A DNA stretch of 64,000 bases from Lingula anatina. Its lineage: Eukaryota > Brachiopoda > Lingulata > Lingulida > Lingulidae. A model generated the notes under the pieces. It had not been told where the DNA came from. It ran no database searches and saw nothing but the letters and a program-made list of their open reading frames with translations. The stretch lies in NCBI RefSeq assembly GCF_001039355.2, contig NW_019775946.1:151553-215552 (forward strand), in the 5' to 3' direction. This document shows, piece by piece, positions 26,701 to 31,912 of this stretch. The position numbers were made by a program, and so were the translations under genes. Every line of letters starts with the position of its first letter. Position 1 is the stretch's first letter.

Positions 26701-29700
26701 AATGACAAGTATTGTGTACGTGGTTTTGGTATCGATATCATAAATGGCATTTCAGAAACACAACACGTGTTTTTCCCGCCTGTAAATCCGTGAATGGGCA
26801 CTTGTTGTCTGGTAGTACGTAGCAGGTGAGGAACATCATGCACTTGAGAAAACTGGGGCACCCCGCGCAGAGTTGTTTCGTGTTATCAGTAAACGCATCG
26901 GACAGTGCAAATCATCTCTGCTTCTCAAAAAAGGGAATTATTCTAAATATACTATGACGCTTGTTTTAGGGGAATGGATACCTTTAAAGGAAGAATTCAC
27001 CGCCGCCCTCCAGTAAAATCAATAGATTTGAAGATAGTGGGCTTTGAAGCCCTTCTCGGTATTTTACCCCCTGCGATATACATTTCCCCTCGTTAAATTT
27101 TTTTTTTTTTTCAAATCTCAAAAAACACACATTTCCCCACCGTAAAACTTTCATCTCCTTAGATCCCATCAAAAAGGAAAGAAAAAAATGCACCTTATTT
27201 CAACTCTCTTAAACTCAATTGGTACGAACAGAAGTGGTTAAATGTGTTATACAGGGTAAAACTGTGGAAATGCCTGAGTTGAAAGGCGAAACAAGTGCTG
27301 TTACACATACCCCGGGTATTCATTGCGATTTATTTGTTTTTGCAAACTTTTTTTTTTCATTTGTCAGCATGTTGTCATTGGATACATTTCTAGGAAAATA
27401 TCCTTACTGTAAGGCAAGGTCACGTGGACTTAAATCATCAATGACGTCAGGAAAACTAGTCTTGGAACTGATTGTCAGAATAAATAGGCAACTAAAGACG
27501 AATAAAAAAATCTGACTGCTTGTTTAAATGTAAGCAAAAAAGTAAATCAATAGCCTGTAACATGATCTTATTATTCATTCATGCAGAGAAAGCCGTTCAC
27601 AAATCATCTGATTTTAAAAGTACACATATTGGGTTTGGCGTAGTCACGTAAAATGAGTTCATTGCAATTATTTACAAGCAACGACTGAAATTGCGACCCA
27701 CCGTAATTGCTCATCAATTGAAATGCCAAAAACAAAATGCAAAATCGTGGGAAGCAGTCGTTACATGTGTACAAAGAAGTAAGATTTGGCTAACTGTTTG
27801 CACCAATTCATTTAATCGAGCCACTTGACACTCCAGTCGACTGCACCGCCTCTGCGCGCGTCACATTCCGCCACACTACGTCCCTCTCTCCTTTGGCATG
27901 AAATAAATGGGAAACCCGAGGCTATCTCCGACAAAAAGTAGTTCTCAAATAACAAGATAAACACCTAGATATCCAAGTGAAACATTTAACCACTTCAGGG
28001 CCCCGTCCCCCCTCATGTCGACACGTGCCTCGCGTTCTGCATCAATGACCTGCCAAGTGATCCCGAACTTCTAAGTCAGCGTCCCAACAGGTTGTCAGGA
28101 TGTCTTTAAGAAATCCTATCGTGCAATTAGATCAACGTCAACACAGGGAAATTCATCATTTTTTATCCTTCGAAATCATAGAATTGCAGTCTACAGAGAC
28201 AAATCCTTTAATCTGTCCTGCTTCAAAAGTTGAGATATTTATGGGACATTTACATTGGCGCTTTAGTGATATGTGACATGTCAGTTAAGAAAATAATCAT
28301 ACGTACCATCTAACCAAACACACGCTGTCAAAGTCTTATCAAGTAGGCCTACAAGCCATTTCATTACTTTTCATTGACCCAGGAAACCCAAAAAGGGGCA
28401 ACTTTATTCAGAGTACAAAAAAGTCGGCCCCAATCAGAGAAAATAAACAAGAGGGTTTAAATGACTGAAAGTTATTAACATTTTTTACTTGTATCTTTTA
28501 ACTGCAAGTTCCAGAGAAGGGAGGGGACTGAAGTAAAACAATTGAATTAACAGAATAAAGGCAGTGCAATGGCTGTAATTTTTGTTTTTAGTTTCTGAAG
28601 TGCAACTGTACAAGTTCAACTTCTTGTTGACATAAACTAATTAAAACGACGTTCCGTTTGCCTGTAGCGCGCTATCTAGCAGTATATATTGCGAAACCAA
28701 TTGGTATTTTTTTTACTTTAATAAATGGGGATTAAACTTAAAAGTTATATGTGGAAACATTCCCTAAGTATACCCAGGTGTGAAACATATTGCAATACTT
28801 AACTGATAGACAGGTTCTAACTGGGTTAAAAAACAGATGGGACATTAAAGACAGGTGTCATGACTAGATGCCCTAAAGACCCCCTAATTCAGTCACTGAA
28901 GTAGTTAAGCAAGCTATGCTTTCTCTAATTTGCACCATTCTCGAAAAAAAAACAAAATGTGTCAGAATGCTGTTTTCTTTACCATACATGTCTTTTTGTA
29001 GAAGTGCAGCTGACACGGTCACACCTACCGTTGACGTTGACGTATTTTGTAACAGTATGTCTTTCAGGCCTCCAGTCGTGAAGAACCTTCCCACTGACAC
29101 ACAGTCCACGTACACCTGGACCACAGAGGTCGCCTCCTGCAGGTCCCACAGGTGAATGATCACATTGTACGTCGCACTGGACACTCCGTGGGGAAACTTC
29201 GTTAAAAAAGGTCTGGAATTCACACTCGTTAGCACTGGAATCAAGGAAATAAACATAGGCTTCTTCATCTCTTTGATTACAATTATGATCTGGTATATTG
29301 TTCCAAGGTGCATTTCTTGTTTAAAGGACATTAAGTAGACTTCAAAAGACATTAAGTAATGAAAATACACATAGCAAAAATATCAGTTCAGTAATTTTCA
29401 TTATTTCACAAGAATAGACGCCGTTAATACTTACAACACACTTTAGAAAATATATAGTTTAGCAGAACTTTGACAAATCCTTAATTGTTCGTTATTGGTT
29501 TAGCAAGTGAATTTTATATAAACTGCCCAAGAAAGCTTTTTTTGTGTCTTTTAAAACAAACCGCAAAAACAACATTTTGGAAACCATTTATTGCGCTATT
29601 CACAACCTAAAGGAGCTGAACGGCCATTGTACGGCATTTAATCACCGATGTATAAGAACTTATTCTATAGATTTTTATAGTGCAGCAACATGGAAGTACT

Positions 29701-31912
29701 TGTGATGGATTAGGTCAAAAACCTTGATCACTGTACATGTAGCAAAGCTATTGGGTAACTACGCCTACATTGGGTTCTTCACTTTTGCGCTACTGGACAT
29801 AAATTCATTTTAATTGCTTCACGTTCTTTAAAAACTATGTACCTCTTTACTTGATGGACATCAACAATTTGTGGAATGTCACCACGCTCGGAGTAGATGC
29901 CTTTTGGTTTGTGGTGGAACTCTAAAGTATTTTACTACTATTTACGAGGAAGGGGATCTTATTTATATCTAAGATAAAGAATGTTACGAATGAGTTGTCG
30001 AAGGAGAAGACATTTAGATGTCATTTTTGGTTGTTTAGGACAGAAATCATTTGCACTGATATCACGATTATGTACAGCAATACATAAATCATTAAAGAAC
30101 CAAGTGTTCTATTTTGACTGACTGGAAATAAAAACAGCAAGTAATTCTAGAACTAATGAGGTTTGTATAAAATTCCATTTAATTCGTTTCACAGTTAACA
30201 GAAACTCGAGGAAAATATATAAAGTATTCAGTGAGCCATGCCAAAAAGCCTGAACACATTTGCTATCATGCCTAACCGTTTATTTTTTTCTCAGTCTCTT
30301 GAGGTCCCACTACGGGACCCTTTAAACAGGTGGTTTAGCAATACGCATAATAATTTGCTTTTCAAAGACGTCCTTTCTCAAAGGATTATTTTCACTCCGT
30401 AGGACGAATTTAGATACAAGTCGCCGAGAAAAAAGTGCTCGAATTCCGAATGCGTCGGTGTTAAAGAATGTGGTATTGCTTGCTAATTTGAACCATACCT
30501 CTCACCATTATGCCCCCGTGCTGAGAAATATCATAAAATGTCTACTGCCAGCATAATTGGCACTATAGACAAGAATATTGGATTTGAATCAATCTGGCTT
30601 TAAGAAAACACTGGCATATTATTTTATTAAACAGTAACCAAGACTTTTCTCGGGTACCTTTTAGTGCAGACATTTAACCCCAGTTGCCCTAAAACGCTCT
30701 AAACATACTCTCCTGTCAGTCGCAGCCGTTCTCTGCTACCTCACTGCCTTTCATGACATCTAAAATAATCTTTTGTTAAAACAAGGAAACTGTTTTGTAA
30801 CAAAATACGTCTTTGCAATTTGCCGAAAAAGAGCTCACAGACTGTATGCAAGCGTTCACAGCCACTGTCTCCACAGGGAGTTCCTCCTATGTTTCTTGAC
30901 CGACATTTTTACTGTTTCCCCATATTTGTTTTGACAAAACAGAAAGGATGCGTCACTCAGAAAGTTGCTGGGTAGCGTTGCCTCAATATCTCTCAATTCT
31001 CCCGTAGTTATACACTTTGAAACCTACCTTTTACGTTGTTTCTGTCTAAGGTCATTTCCAACTGCTTTTTGTCTTCTACCCGTATTGAAAATAGCGTGAC
31101 AGACTTTTTCCTTCGCAGCGATACATCTCCTATCACTGCCACCTCCGTATGCGCTGTCAAGGCACGCACTAGGTCCTTCCGTGCTGCATCTGGCGTGAAA
31201 AAACAAACGTGAAACACGAGTGATTAGGTAATGAAAAAGACCGTCATGCAAACCAATTACAAAATAAAGGAGGTCAAATAGGATCGAGAATTACAATATT
31301 GAATGTACTTTTCGATAGAGATGGAATGGTTAAAAAAAGTTAAAAATTACACAGTTTAAAGAATTCTCTTGCGATTTTTAAACCATCTGCACATGACGGT
31401 GTAATAAAACGTTTTCCATACGAAAAACCACAACTTGGGATATCAAAATGACAACAATAAACAACAAAGTTCGGCAACATCTGCAGAAACAAGAAACCTC
31501 AGCTTACAATCTGTGCTTAATATCAACCAGATCAAATATCAACTGTTATTGTTTTGAAGATCAATATTTGATACTTGGTCTCTCCAGTCGCATTCAGCTT
31601 TAACTAGACGTTAATTTTGTTGTTTATAACCCAGCGTCAGTGCAACATTCTAGTAATATCTACACAGCAAGAGTATAATGCTGAACAAAGCCTGGCTTCT
31701 GGAATCGACCATAACAGTTCTTGGGTTTGTAACCCCTAAATGCTTAGCCTCACGTTCAGCGCGTGATCTGTACCGATGTCTTTGTTACTAATCTAGTACA
31801 GTGTTATGTCATATTCCTTACCGTGTTTTTTGTCCTGTTTGCTGTTAGCGGCGAAACAACATGCCGCAAAAAAGAACGTTATAAGGCAACTCTTTTTGAA
31901 GTCTGGTCCCAT
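1437..31912 (-). CDS. TSP: Thrombospondin gene (group B-like), 3'-partial, spliced; overall span
   Basis: A secreted, calcium-binding extracellular-matrix glycoprotein gene. Chaining exons from 31912 leftwards gives one open phase: signal peptide (31822-31912), N-terminal domain (31028-31189, 29029-29234, 25334-25460), coiled coil (24140-24225, 23740-23794), EGF1-type array (21065-22348, 19171-19403), EGF2-type array (18720 down to 16267), EGF3 and EGF4 (15953, 15586, 15085), then type 3 repeats (14792 or 9863, then 4561 and 1437). These 21 exons total 4080 coding bases. All junctions are GT-AG and every phase matches. The rest of the type 3 repeats and the C-terminal domain must lie left of base 1. 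Exons between 9863 and 12182 are second copies of those between 14792 and 17178 and should not be added to the same transcript (see the N at 12183). Family assignment is firm. The group B-like assignment rests on the coiled coil and on the absence of VWC and TSR domains. An extra exon in the 25461-29028 intron cannot be excluded. Confidence 0.9.
3496..3595 (+). promoter_or_regulatory. Candidate TATA/initiator promoter with short non-coding first exon
   Basis: TATAAAAG at 3496-3503 is followed about 31 bases later by TCAGTT (3527-3532), which fits an initiator. The sequence then runs to a perfect donor gtaagt at 3596. The implied 5' exon (about 3529-3595) has only a 12-codon ORF. It points towards the plus-strand GPCR at 8362, which itself seems to have an upstream UTR intron, so this could be that gene's promoter. 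The spacing is seen in the sequence. The link to the GPCR is inference. Confidence 0.3.
4561..4723 (-). CDS. TSP: Thrombospondin exon 20: type 3 calcium-binding repeats
   Basis: A 163-bp exon encoding [37 protein letters not shown] and [16 protein letters not shown]. It contains several acidic calcium loops and paired DNC cysteines. Acceptor at 4724-4725, donor gtaggt left of 4561. It leaves one base (G) that the exon at 1555 completes to Gly. Confidence 0.92.
4788..5090. mobile_element. Candidate MITE-like element with terminal inverted repeats
   Basis: About 303 bases in a thrombospondin intron. The left end (aaggctctgtcacacctagc and onwards) and the reverse complement of the right end (aagacgctgtcaaacctagc and onwards) match at 20 of 23 positions, and similarity continues for about a dozen more bases. 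There is no coding capacity, and the motif GCGTA recurs inside. A target-site duplication was not clear. Size and structure fit a non-autonomous DNA transposon. The family is unknown. Confidence 0.6.
8220..8354 (+). other. Probable 5' UTR intron of the GPCR
   Basis: A consensus donor (g gtaagtat at 8219-8227) and a T-rich acceptor (tttgtaatttcag ending at 8354) flank 135 bases just upstream of the ATG. The same sites are at 13141 and 13275 in the other copy. A coding start right after an acceptor is common for GPCR genes with intronless CDS. Prediction only. Confidence 0.45.
8362..9699 (+). CDS. Class A (rhodopsin-like) GPCR, peptide-receptor-like, nested in a thrombospondin intron
   Basis: A 445-residue plasma-membrane receptor, expected to signal through G proteins. 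A likely signal peptide (about 1-20) precedes a 70-residue ectodomain with N-glycosylation sites at N42, N55 and N81. Seven hydrophobic segments follow, at about 91-118, 127-150, 175-205, 220-240, 268-296, 321-346 and 362-386. Landmarks are N111 (TM1), LSIAD with D138 (TM2), YRYIAVCWP at 201-209 (TM3 end), CMVP at 337-340 (TM6) and NFFLY at 380-384 (TM7). The tail has a Cys pair (400-401, possible palmitoylation), many Ser and a terminal TLL resembling a PDZ ligand. It resembles invertebrate FMRFamide-like orphan receptors, but the ligand is unknown. Deviations: no Cys at TM3 start or in loop 2, Tyr for Asp/Glu in DRY, Phe for Pro in NPxxY. The CDS has no introns. An upstream in-frame TAA in this copy supports the 8362 start. 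A cag acceptor lies seven bases before the ATG, so there is probably a 5' UTR intron. Confidence 0.9.
   Translation: MPMTFKLKLLIMLLVSSTAKETVSKNTGETPGMLNHAQDAFNKSATIYGMAVPMNGTIVRQLRETQSTEDIVQVDSQDSGNSTSDSAFTRFVFVIQGIVFPLICVVGMTTNVANLIVLSRPNMRTSTNLFLIALSIADIMMLLIVCMYYVHFKSTHEKPITEYEEVAGQSLFWQLYYYTWFMMANVFLTVSNWLVMAVAFYRYIAVCWPMKASGFCTTQRAIIMIALAYTLSLALNAPDFATVTIVQDANGTRAEHTELHKSTSFAVIYYNVKLALNIIIPWMVCLILSVVLIIALSRREREVQSMVERENFMPSRADTQRRITIMLVSINIWFLICMVPSFVWYTFNWSKGRSEVEPSLSFRILRVIADLFLVCNYAANFFLYAATNRQYRKTFVTVFCCQKKSFTRGITFELRTGSTSIRSSSSERKNSAPNGKTNLTSNTLL
9821..9852. repeat. (TC)16 microsatellite, left copy
   Basis: 32 bases of uninterrupted TC next to the first type 3 repeat exon. The right copy (14742-14781) has 40 bases, an allele-like length difference. 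Confidence 0.95.
9863..9970 (-). CDS. TSP: Left copy of first type 3 repeat exon (partner of 14792-14899)
   Basis: A 108-bp phase 0-0 exon encoding [18 protein letters not shown] and the [12 protein letters not shown] end. It lies only 163 bases past the stop codon of the nested plus-strand GPCR, so the 3' UTR of that gene probably runs antisense through it. In phase and order it is followed by 4561-4723. Confidence 0.9.
10159..10263 (-). CDS. TSP: Left copy of thrombospondin EGF4/type 3 boundary exon (partner of 15085-15189)
   Basis: A 105-bp exon encoding [20 protein letters not shown] and the CPEKTCRK end. Splice sites are intact. A 3-base indel lies in the intron just beyond the donor when the two copies are compared. 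Confidence 0.87.
10401..10406 (+). terminator. First canonical AATAAA downstream of the GPCR
   Basis: No AATAAA or ATTAAA was seen between the GPCR stop (9699) and this site. If used, the GPCR 3' UTR would be about 0.7 kb and antisense to thrombospondin exons 9863-9970 and 10159-10263. The matching site in the other copy is at 15327-15332. A non-canonical signal nearer the stop is possible. Confidence 0.3.
10659..10808 (-). CDS. TSP: Left copy of thrombospondin EGF3/EGF4 exon (partner of 15586-15735)
   Basis: A 150-bp exon encoding [20 protein letters not shown] to GEDGYLCE, with donor gtaagg and an acceptor at 10809-10810. No protein change from its partner was seen. Confidence 0.85.
11025..11102 (-). 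CDS. TSP: Left copy of thrombospondin EGF3 exon, part 1 (partner of 15953-16030)
   Basis: A 78-bp exon encoding [16 protein letters not shown], identical in protein to its partner. Donor gtgagt at 11024-11019, acceptor at 11103-11104. Confidence 0.85.
11339..11500 (-). CDS. TSP: Left copy of thrombospondin last EGF2-type exon (partner of 16267-16428)
   Basis: A 162-bp phase 0-0 exon ending in [12 protein letters not shown], with Ser where the right copy has Asn. Donor gtgcgt, acceptor at 11501-11502. One amino-acid difference is at the level expected between alleles. Confidence 0.85.
11668..11829 (-). CDS. TSP: Left copy of thrombospondin EGF2-type exon (partner of 16596-16757)
   Basis: A 162-bp phase 0-0 exon with intact splice sites (donor gtaact, acceptor at 11830-11831). 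It encodes the same protein sequence as 16596-16757, with a few silent changes. It is probably the other haplotype of that exon. Confidence 0.85.
12088..12182 (-). pseudogene. Cut copy of the EGF2-type exon, broken at the N (left haplotype copy of 17017-17178)
   Basis: Reads the C-terminal half of an EGF2-type domain ([28 protein letters not shown]) with a normal donor gtacac. It then stops dead at 12183 (N), with no acceptor and no first half. Compared with 17017-17111 it shows mismatches clustered in its last few bases, as expected at a low-quality contig end. I read it as an assembly break and not as a decayed exon. Confidence 0.85.
12183..12183. other. Single N: contig junction inside an EGF exon
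   Basis: The only ambiguous base noticed in the window. It sits exactly at the boundary of the two duplicated units and truncates an otherwise conserved exon. A one-base gap is how some assemblers mark contigs judged to abut or overlap. Confidence 0.95.
13283..14620 (+). CDS. Second copy of the class A GPCR (probable other haplotype)
   Basis: Same 445-residue receptor as at 8362-9699, with eight amino-acid differences: S16L, K20T, G28D, N35D, K43R, A45V, I47V and A226V. Seven of the eight are in the signal peptide and N-terminal ectodomain. The transmembrane core and tail are otherwise the same, including YRY, NFFLY and the missing loop cysteines. The frame stays open upstream to 13181 because a TAA present in the left copy reads differently here. 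That 34-codon extension crosses a likely splice acceptor (ttcag at 13271-13275), so the start at 13283 is preferred. The whole surrounding block is duplicated with an N at the junction, so this is more likely an allele than a paralogue. Confidence 0.85.
   Translation: MPMTFKLKLLIMLLVLSTATETVSKNTDETPGMLDHAQDAFNRSVTVYGMAVPMNGTIVRQLRETQSTEDIVQVDSQDSGNSTSDSAFTRFVFVIQGIVFPLICVVGMTTNVANLIVLSRPNMRTSTNLFLIALSIADIMMLLIVCMYYVHFKSTHEKPITEYEEVAGQSLFWQLYYYTWFMMANVFLTVSNWLVMAVAFYRYIAVCWPMKASGFCTTQRAIIMIVLAYTLSLALNAPDFATVTIVQDANGTRAEHTELHKSTSFAVIYYNVKLALNIIIPWMVCLILSVVLIIALSRREREVQSMVERENFMPSRADTQRRITIMLVSINIWFLICMVPSFVWYTFNWSKGRSEVEPSLSFRILRVIADLFLVCNYAANFFLYAATNRQYRKTFVTVFCCQKKSFTRGITFELRTGSTSIRSSSSERKNSAPNGKTNLTSNTLL
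14742..14781. repeat. (TC)20 microsatellite, right copy
   Basis: 40 bases of TC, the counterpart of 9821-9852. On the minus strand it forms purine-rich GA just inside the intron donor of exon 14792-14899. Confidence 0.95.
14792..14899 (-). CDS. TSP: Thrombospondin exon 19 (right copy): first type 3 calcium-binding repeat
   Basis: A 108-bp phase 0-0 exon encoding [31 protein letters not shown] and IPNRP. The acidic DxDxDGxGDxCD loops each bind calcium. Its donor gtaagt is followed immediately by a (CT) microsatellite. It is the second copy of 9863-9970. Only one of the two can belong to a real transcript, and the next true exon downstream is 4561-4723. Confidence 0.88.
15085..15189 (-). CDS. 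TSP: Thrombospondin exon 18: end of EGF4 and entry to type 3 repeats
   Basis: A 105-bp exon encoding [20 protein letters not shown] and then [15 protein letters not shown]. The WAGNGxxCGxDxDLD motif is one of the best signatures of the thrombospondin EGF-to-type-3 boundary. Acceptor at 15190-15191, donor gtaagt at 15084-15079. Identical protein to the copy at 10159-10263. Confidence 0.93.
15586..15735 (-). CDS. TSP: Thrombospondin exon 17: end of EGF3 and most of EGF4
   Basis: A 150-bp phase 0-0 exon with [20 protein letters not shown], then [14 protein letters not shown] and GEDGYLCE. The layout matches the junction of EGF3 and EGF4 in vertebrate thrombospondins. NQT is a possible N-glycosylation site. 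Donor gtaagg at 15585-15580. Confidence 0.9.
15953..16030 (-). CDS. TSP: Thrombospondin exon 16: start of EGF3 (calcium-binding)
   Basis: A 78-bp phase 0-0 exon encoding [16 protein letters not shown] and then [10 protein letters not shown]. It supplies the calcium motif and the first four Cys of the third EGF domain, which is completed by the next exon (GSYECGEC). Donor gtgagt at 15952-15947, acceptor at 16031-16032. Confidence 0.9.
16267..16428 (-). CDS. TSP: Thrombospondin exon 15: last EGF2-type domain
   Basis: A 162-bp phase 0-0 exon encoding [36 protein letters not shown] and [12 protein letters not shown]. It is the most diverged member of the EGF2-type set. Its left-copy partner at 11339-11500 has Ser for Asn in the final motif (FASANKQ). 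Confidence 0.92.
16596..16757 (-). CDS. TSP: Thrombospondin exon 14: EGF2-type calcium-binding domain
   Basis: A 162-bp phase 0-0 exon: [51 protein letters not shown]. It is closer to exon 9 than to exons 10-13, so the array contains two sub-types. The second copy is at 11668-11829 and encodes the same protein sequence. Confidence 0.92.
17017..17178 (-). CDS. TSP: Thrombospondin exon 13: EGF2-type calcium-binding domain (complete copy)
   Basis: A 162-bp phase 0-0 exon encoding [20 protein letters not shown] and ending in [12 protein letters not shown]. This is the complete version of the exon that is cut at the N in the left copy (12088-12182). The duplicated block ends inside this exon at about 17111. 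Acceptor at 17179-17180, donor gtacac. Confidence 0.92.
17394..17555 (-). CDS. TSP: Thrombospondin exon 12: EGF2-type calcium-binding domain
   Basis: A 162-bp phase 0-0 exon. It differs slightly from its sisters: GTRC instead of GVRC and [13 protein letters not shown] at the end. All six Cys and the DINE calcium motif are kept. Acceptor at 17556-17557, donor gtattt left of 17394. Confidence 0.93.
17900..18061 (-). CDS. TSP: Thrombospondin exon 11: EGF2-type calcium-binding domain
   Basis: A 162-bp phase 0-0 exon with [20 protein letters not shown] and the same body and [12 protein letters not shown] tail as its neighbours. The acceptor is at 18062-18063 and the donor gtaatt just left of 17900. 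Flanking intron sequence on the right resembles that flanking the 17394 exon, so exon and intron appear to have been copied together. Confidence 0.93.
18341..18502 (-). CDS. TSP: Thrombospondin exon 10: EGF2-type calcium-binding domain
   Basis: A 162-bp phase 0-0 exon encoding 54 residues: [20 protein letters not shown], then [17 protein letters not shown] and [12 protein letters not shown]. It is almost identical to the exons at 17900, 17394 and 17017, which implies recent duplication or gene conversion. Donor gtatatt, acceptor ag at 18503-18504. Confidence 0.93.
18720..18860 (-). CDS. TSP: Thrombospondin exon 9: first EGF2-type calcium-binding domain
   Basis: A 141-bp exon encoding [29 protein letters not shown] and the tail [12 protein letters not shown]. 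That tail is characteristic of the second EGF domain of thrombospondins. This exon is shorter than its seven-residue-longer sisters because the leading DIDE comes from exon 8. C-V-N-x4-Y-x-C fits the Asn/Asp beta-hydroxylation consensus. Phase is 0 at both ends. Confidence 0.93.
19171..19403 (-). CDS. TSP: Thrombospondin exon 8: EGF repeats 11 (end) and 12
   Basis: Begins with two bases that complete the Gly codon split from exon 7 (CFDG-VQCRDG) and finishes the eleventh EGF domain, [18 protein letters not shown]. The twelfth follows: [27 protein letters not shown]. It ends in EDIDE, the calcium-binding start of the next domain, so EGF1-type repeats connect directly to the EGF2-type array. 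The donor is gtcaga at 19170-19165. Confidence 0.92.
20556..20605. repeat. GC-rich imperfect hairpin
   Basis: Arms of 16 bases (gtcccaggggtggcac and gtaccacccccgggac) pair at 14 of 16 positions around an 18-base loop, inside the 1.66 kb intron between the two EGF1-type exons. It stands out from AT-rich surroundings. Confidence 0.6.
20927..20949. repeat. (AAT)n microsatellite
   Basis: About seven AAT units, preceded by short C and A runs, in a thrombospondin intron. Confidence 0.85.
21065..22348 (-). CDS. TSP: Thrombospondin exon 7: ten and a part tandem EGF1-type domains in one exon
   Basis: A single 1284-bp exon encodes a linker ([12 protein letters not shown]) followed by ten full EGF-like domains and the first part of an eleventh. 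Each is about 40 residues with six Cys and the pattern NPCYPGVQC, then [12 protein letters not shown], then a final Cys. This matches EGF1 of vertebrate thrombospondins and lacks the calcium-binding DINE start. One repeat is irregular (NPCHHRVQC at about the seventh). The acceptor follows tctattttcag at 22349-22359, and the donor gtaagt sits just left of 21065. Having ten repeats in one exon implies intra-exon tandem duplication. Repeat length in multiples of three keeps other frames open, giving long shadow ORFs on both strands. Confidence 0.93.
21065..22348. repeat. Minisatellite-like coding tandem array (~120-bp units)
   Basis: Ten full EGF units of about 117-126 bases lie head to tail without introns. 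High conservation of Gly/Pro/Cys codons makes the array GC-rich compared with the surrounding AT-rich introns and opens long shadow frames on both strands. Confidence 0.85.
22349..23739. other. Thrombospondin intron; nothing recognised
   Basis: 1.4 kb between the coiled-coil exon and the EGF array. No coding or repeat signal was identified. Confidence 0.7.
23740..23794 (-). CDS. TSP: Thrombospondin exon 6: end of coiled coil with CxxC
   Basis: A 55-bp exon encoding [18 protein letters not shown]. The helix continues in register (T, L, M, C at core positions) and closes with CYMC. This is the pair of cysteines that covalently links neighbouring subunits in known group A and B thrombospondins. 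It leaves one base (G) that joins CC at the start of the 22348 exon to form Ala. The exon is too short to have been found except by homology and phase. Confidence 0.85.
24140..24225 (-). CDS. TSP: Thrombospondin exon 5: coiled-coil oligomerisation helix
   Basis: Encodes [19 protein letters not shown] and then ELQADFRIQ. Hydrophobic residues fall every 3-4 positions (I, M, L, M, L, F), giving heptads that run into the next exon. Aligned from the shared CxxC at the end, the final Gln of this exon sits where COMP has its buried Gln54. That is known to form a ring inside the five-stranded helix, so a pentamer is predicted. Acceptor and donor phases fit both neighbours. Confidence 0.85.
25334..25460 (-). 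CDS. TSP: Thrombospondin exon 4: end of N-terminal domain
   Basis: Encodes 42 codons plus one base. The segment [20 protein letters not shown] resembles the closing strand and conserved Cys of the N-terminal domain. It is followed by a charged linker ([15 protein letters not shown]) leading into the coiled coil. The donor gtaatt is at 25333 and downwards, and the acceptor is at 25461-25462. Entry is at phase 0, matching exon 3. The domain is shorter than usual, so a small phase-0 exon may have been missed in the 3.6 kb intron to the right. Confidence 0.75.
25461..29028. other. Long thrombospondin intron; possible missed small exon
   Basis: 3.6 kb, AT-rich, with a mixed TG/CG run near 25840-25880, A and T homopolymers near 26143 and 27099, and no recognisable coding. 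Both flanking exons are phase 0, so a short phase-0 exon of the N-terminal domain could hide here. Confidence 0.55.
29029..29234 (-). CDS. TSP: Thrombospondin exon 3: N-terminal domain, part 2
   Basis: Encodes about 68 residues containing [14 protein letters not shown] and [14 protein letters not shown]. The VxVYVDC motif is a hallmark strand of thrombospondin N-terminal domains, and its Cys is expected to pair with the later Cys in exon 4. The acceptor follows a T-rich tract at 29235-29236, and the donor gtaggt lies at 29028-29023. It begins with two bases that complete a Val codon from exon 2 and ends on a codon boundary. Confidence 0.85.
29235..31027. other. Thrombospondin intron; nothing recognised
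   Basis: 1.8 kb between the two N-terminal-domain exons, AT-rich, with no open frame of note. Confidence 0.7.
31028..31189 (-). CDS. TSP: Thrombospondin exon 2: N-terminal (laminin-G-like) domain, part 1
   Basis: Encodes about 53 residues, with the run [19 protein letters not shown] followed by a charged beta-rich segment ([18 protein letters not shown]). This fits the early strands of the thrombospondin N-terminal domain. The acceptor is ag at 31190-31191 after a pyrimidine-rich tract, and the donor is gtaggt at 31027-31022. It enters in phase 1 and leaves in phase 1, matching both neighbours. Similarity to the family is modest here, as is usual for this fast-evolving domain. The assignment rests on position, phase and the downstream exons. 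Confidence 0.8.
31822..31912 (-). CDS. TSP: Thrombospondin exon 1: start codon and signal peptide
   Basis: The ATG at 31912 opens 30 codons plus one base: a short charged start (MGPDFKKS), a hydrophobic core ([12 protein letters not shown]) and then a polar stretch (NSKQDKKH), which is a typical secretory signal peptide. The exon ends at a gtaagg donor (31821-31816). Its leftover G joins the AT that begins the exon at 31189, making an Asp codon and keeping frame. The start has G at -3 and G at +4. A weaker ATG four bases upstream is out of frame and stops after 12 codons. Phase match, signal peptide and position together support this as the first coding exon. The transcription start is not visible. 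Confidence 0.8.
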
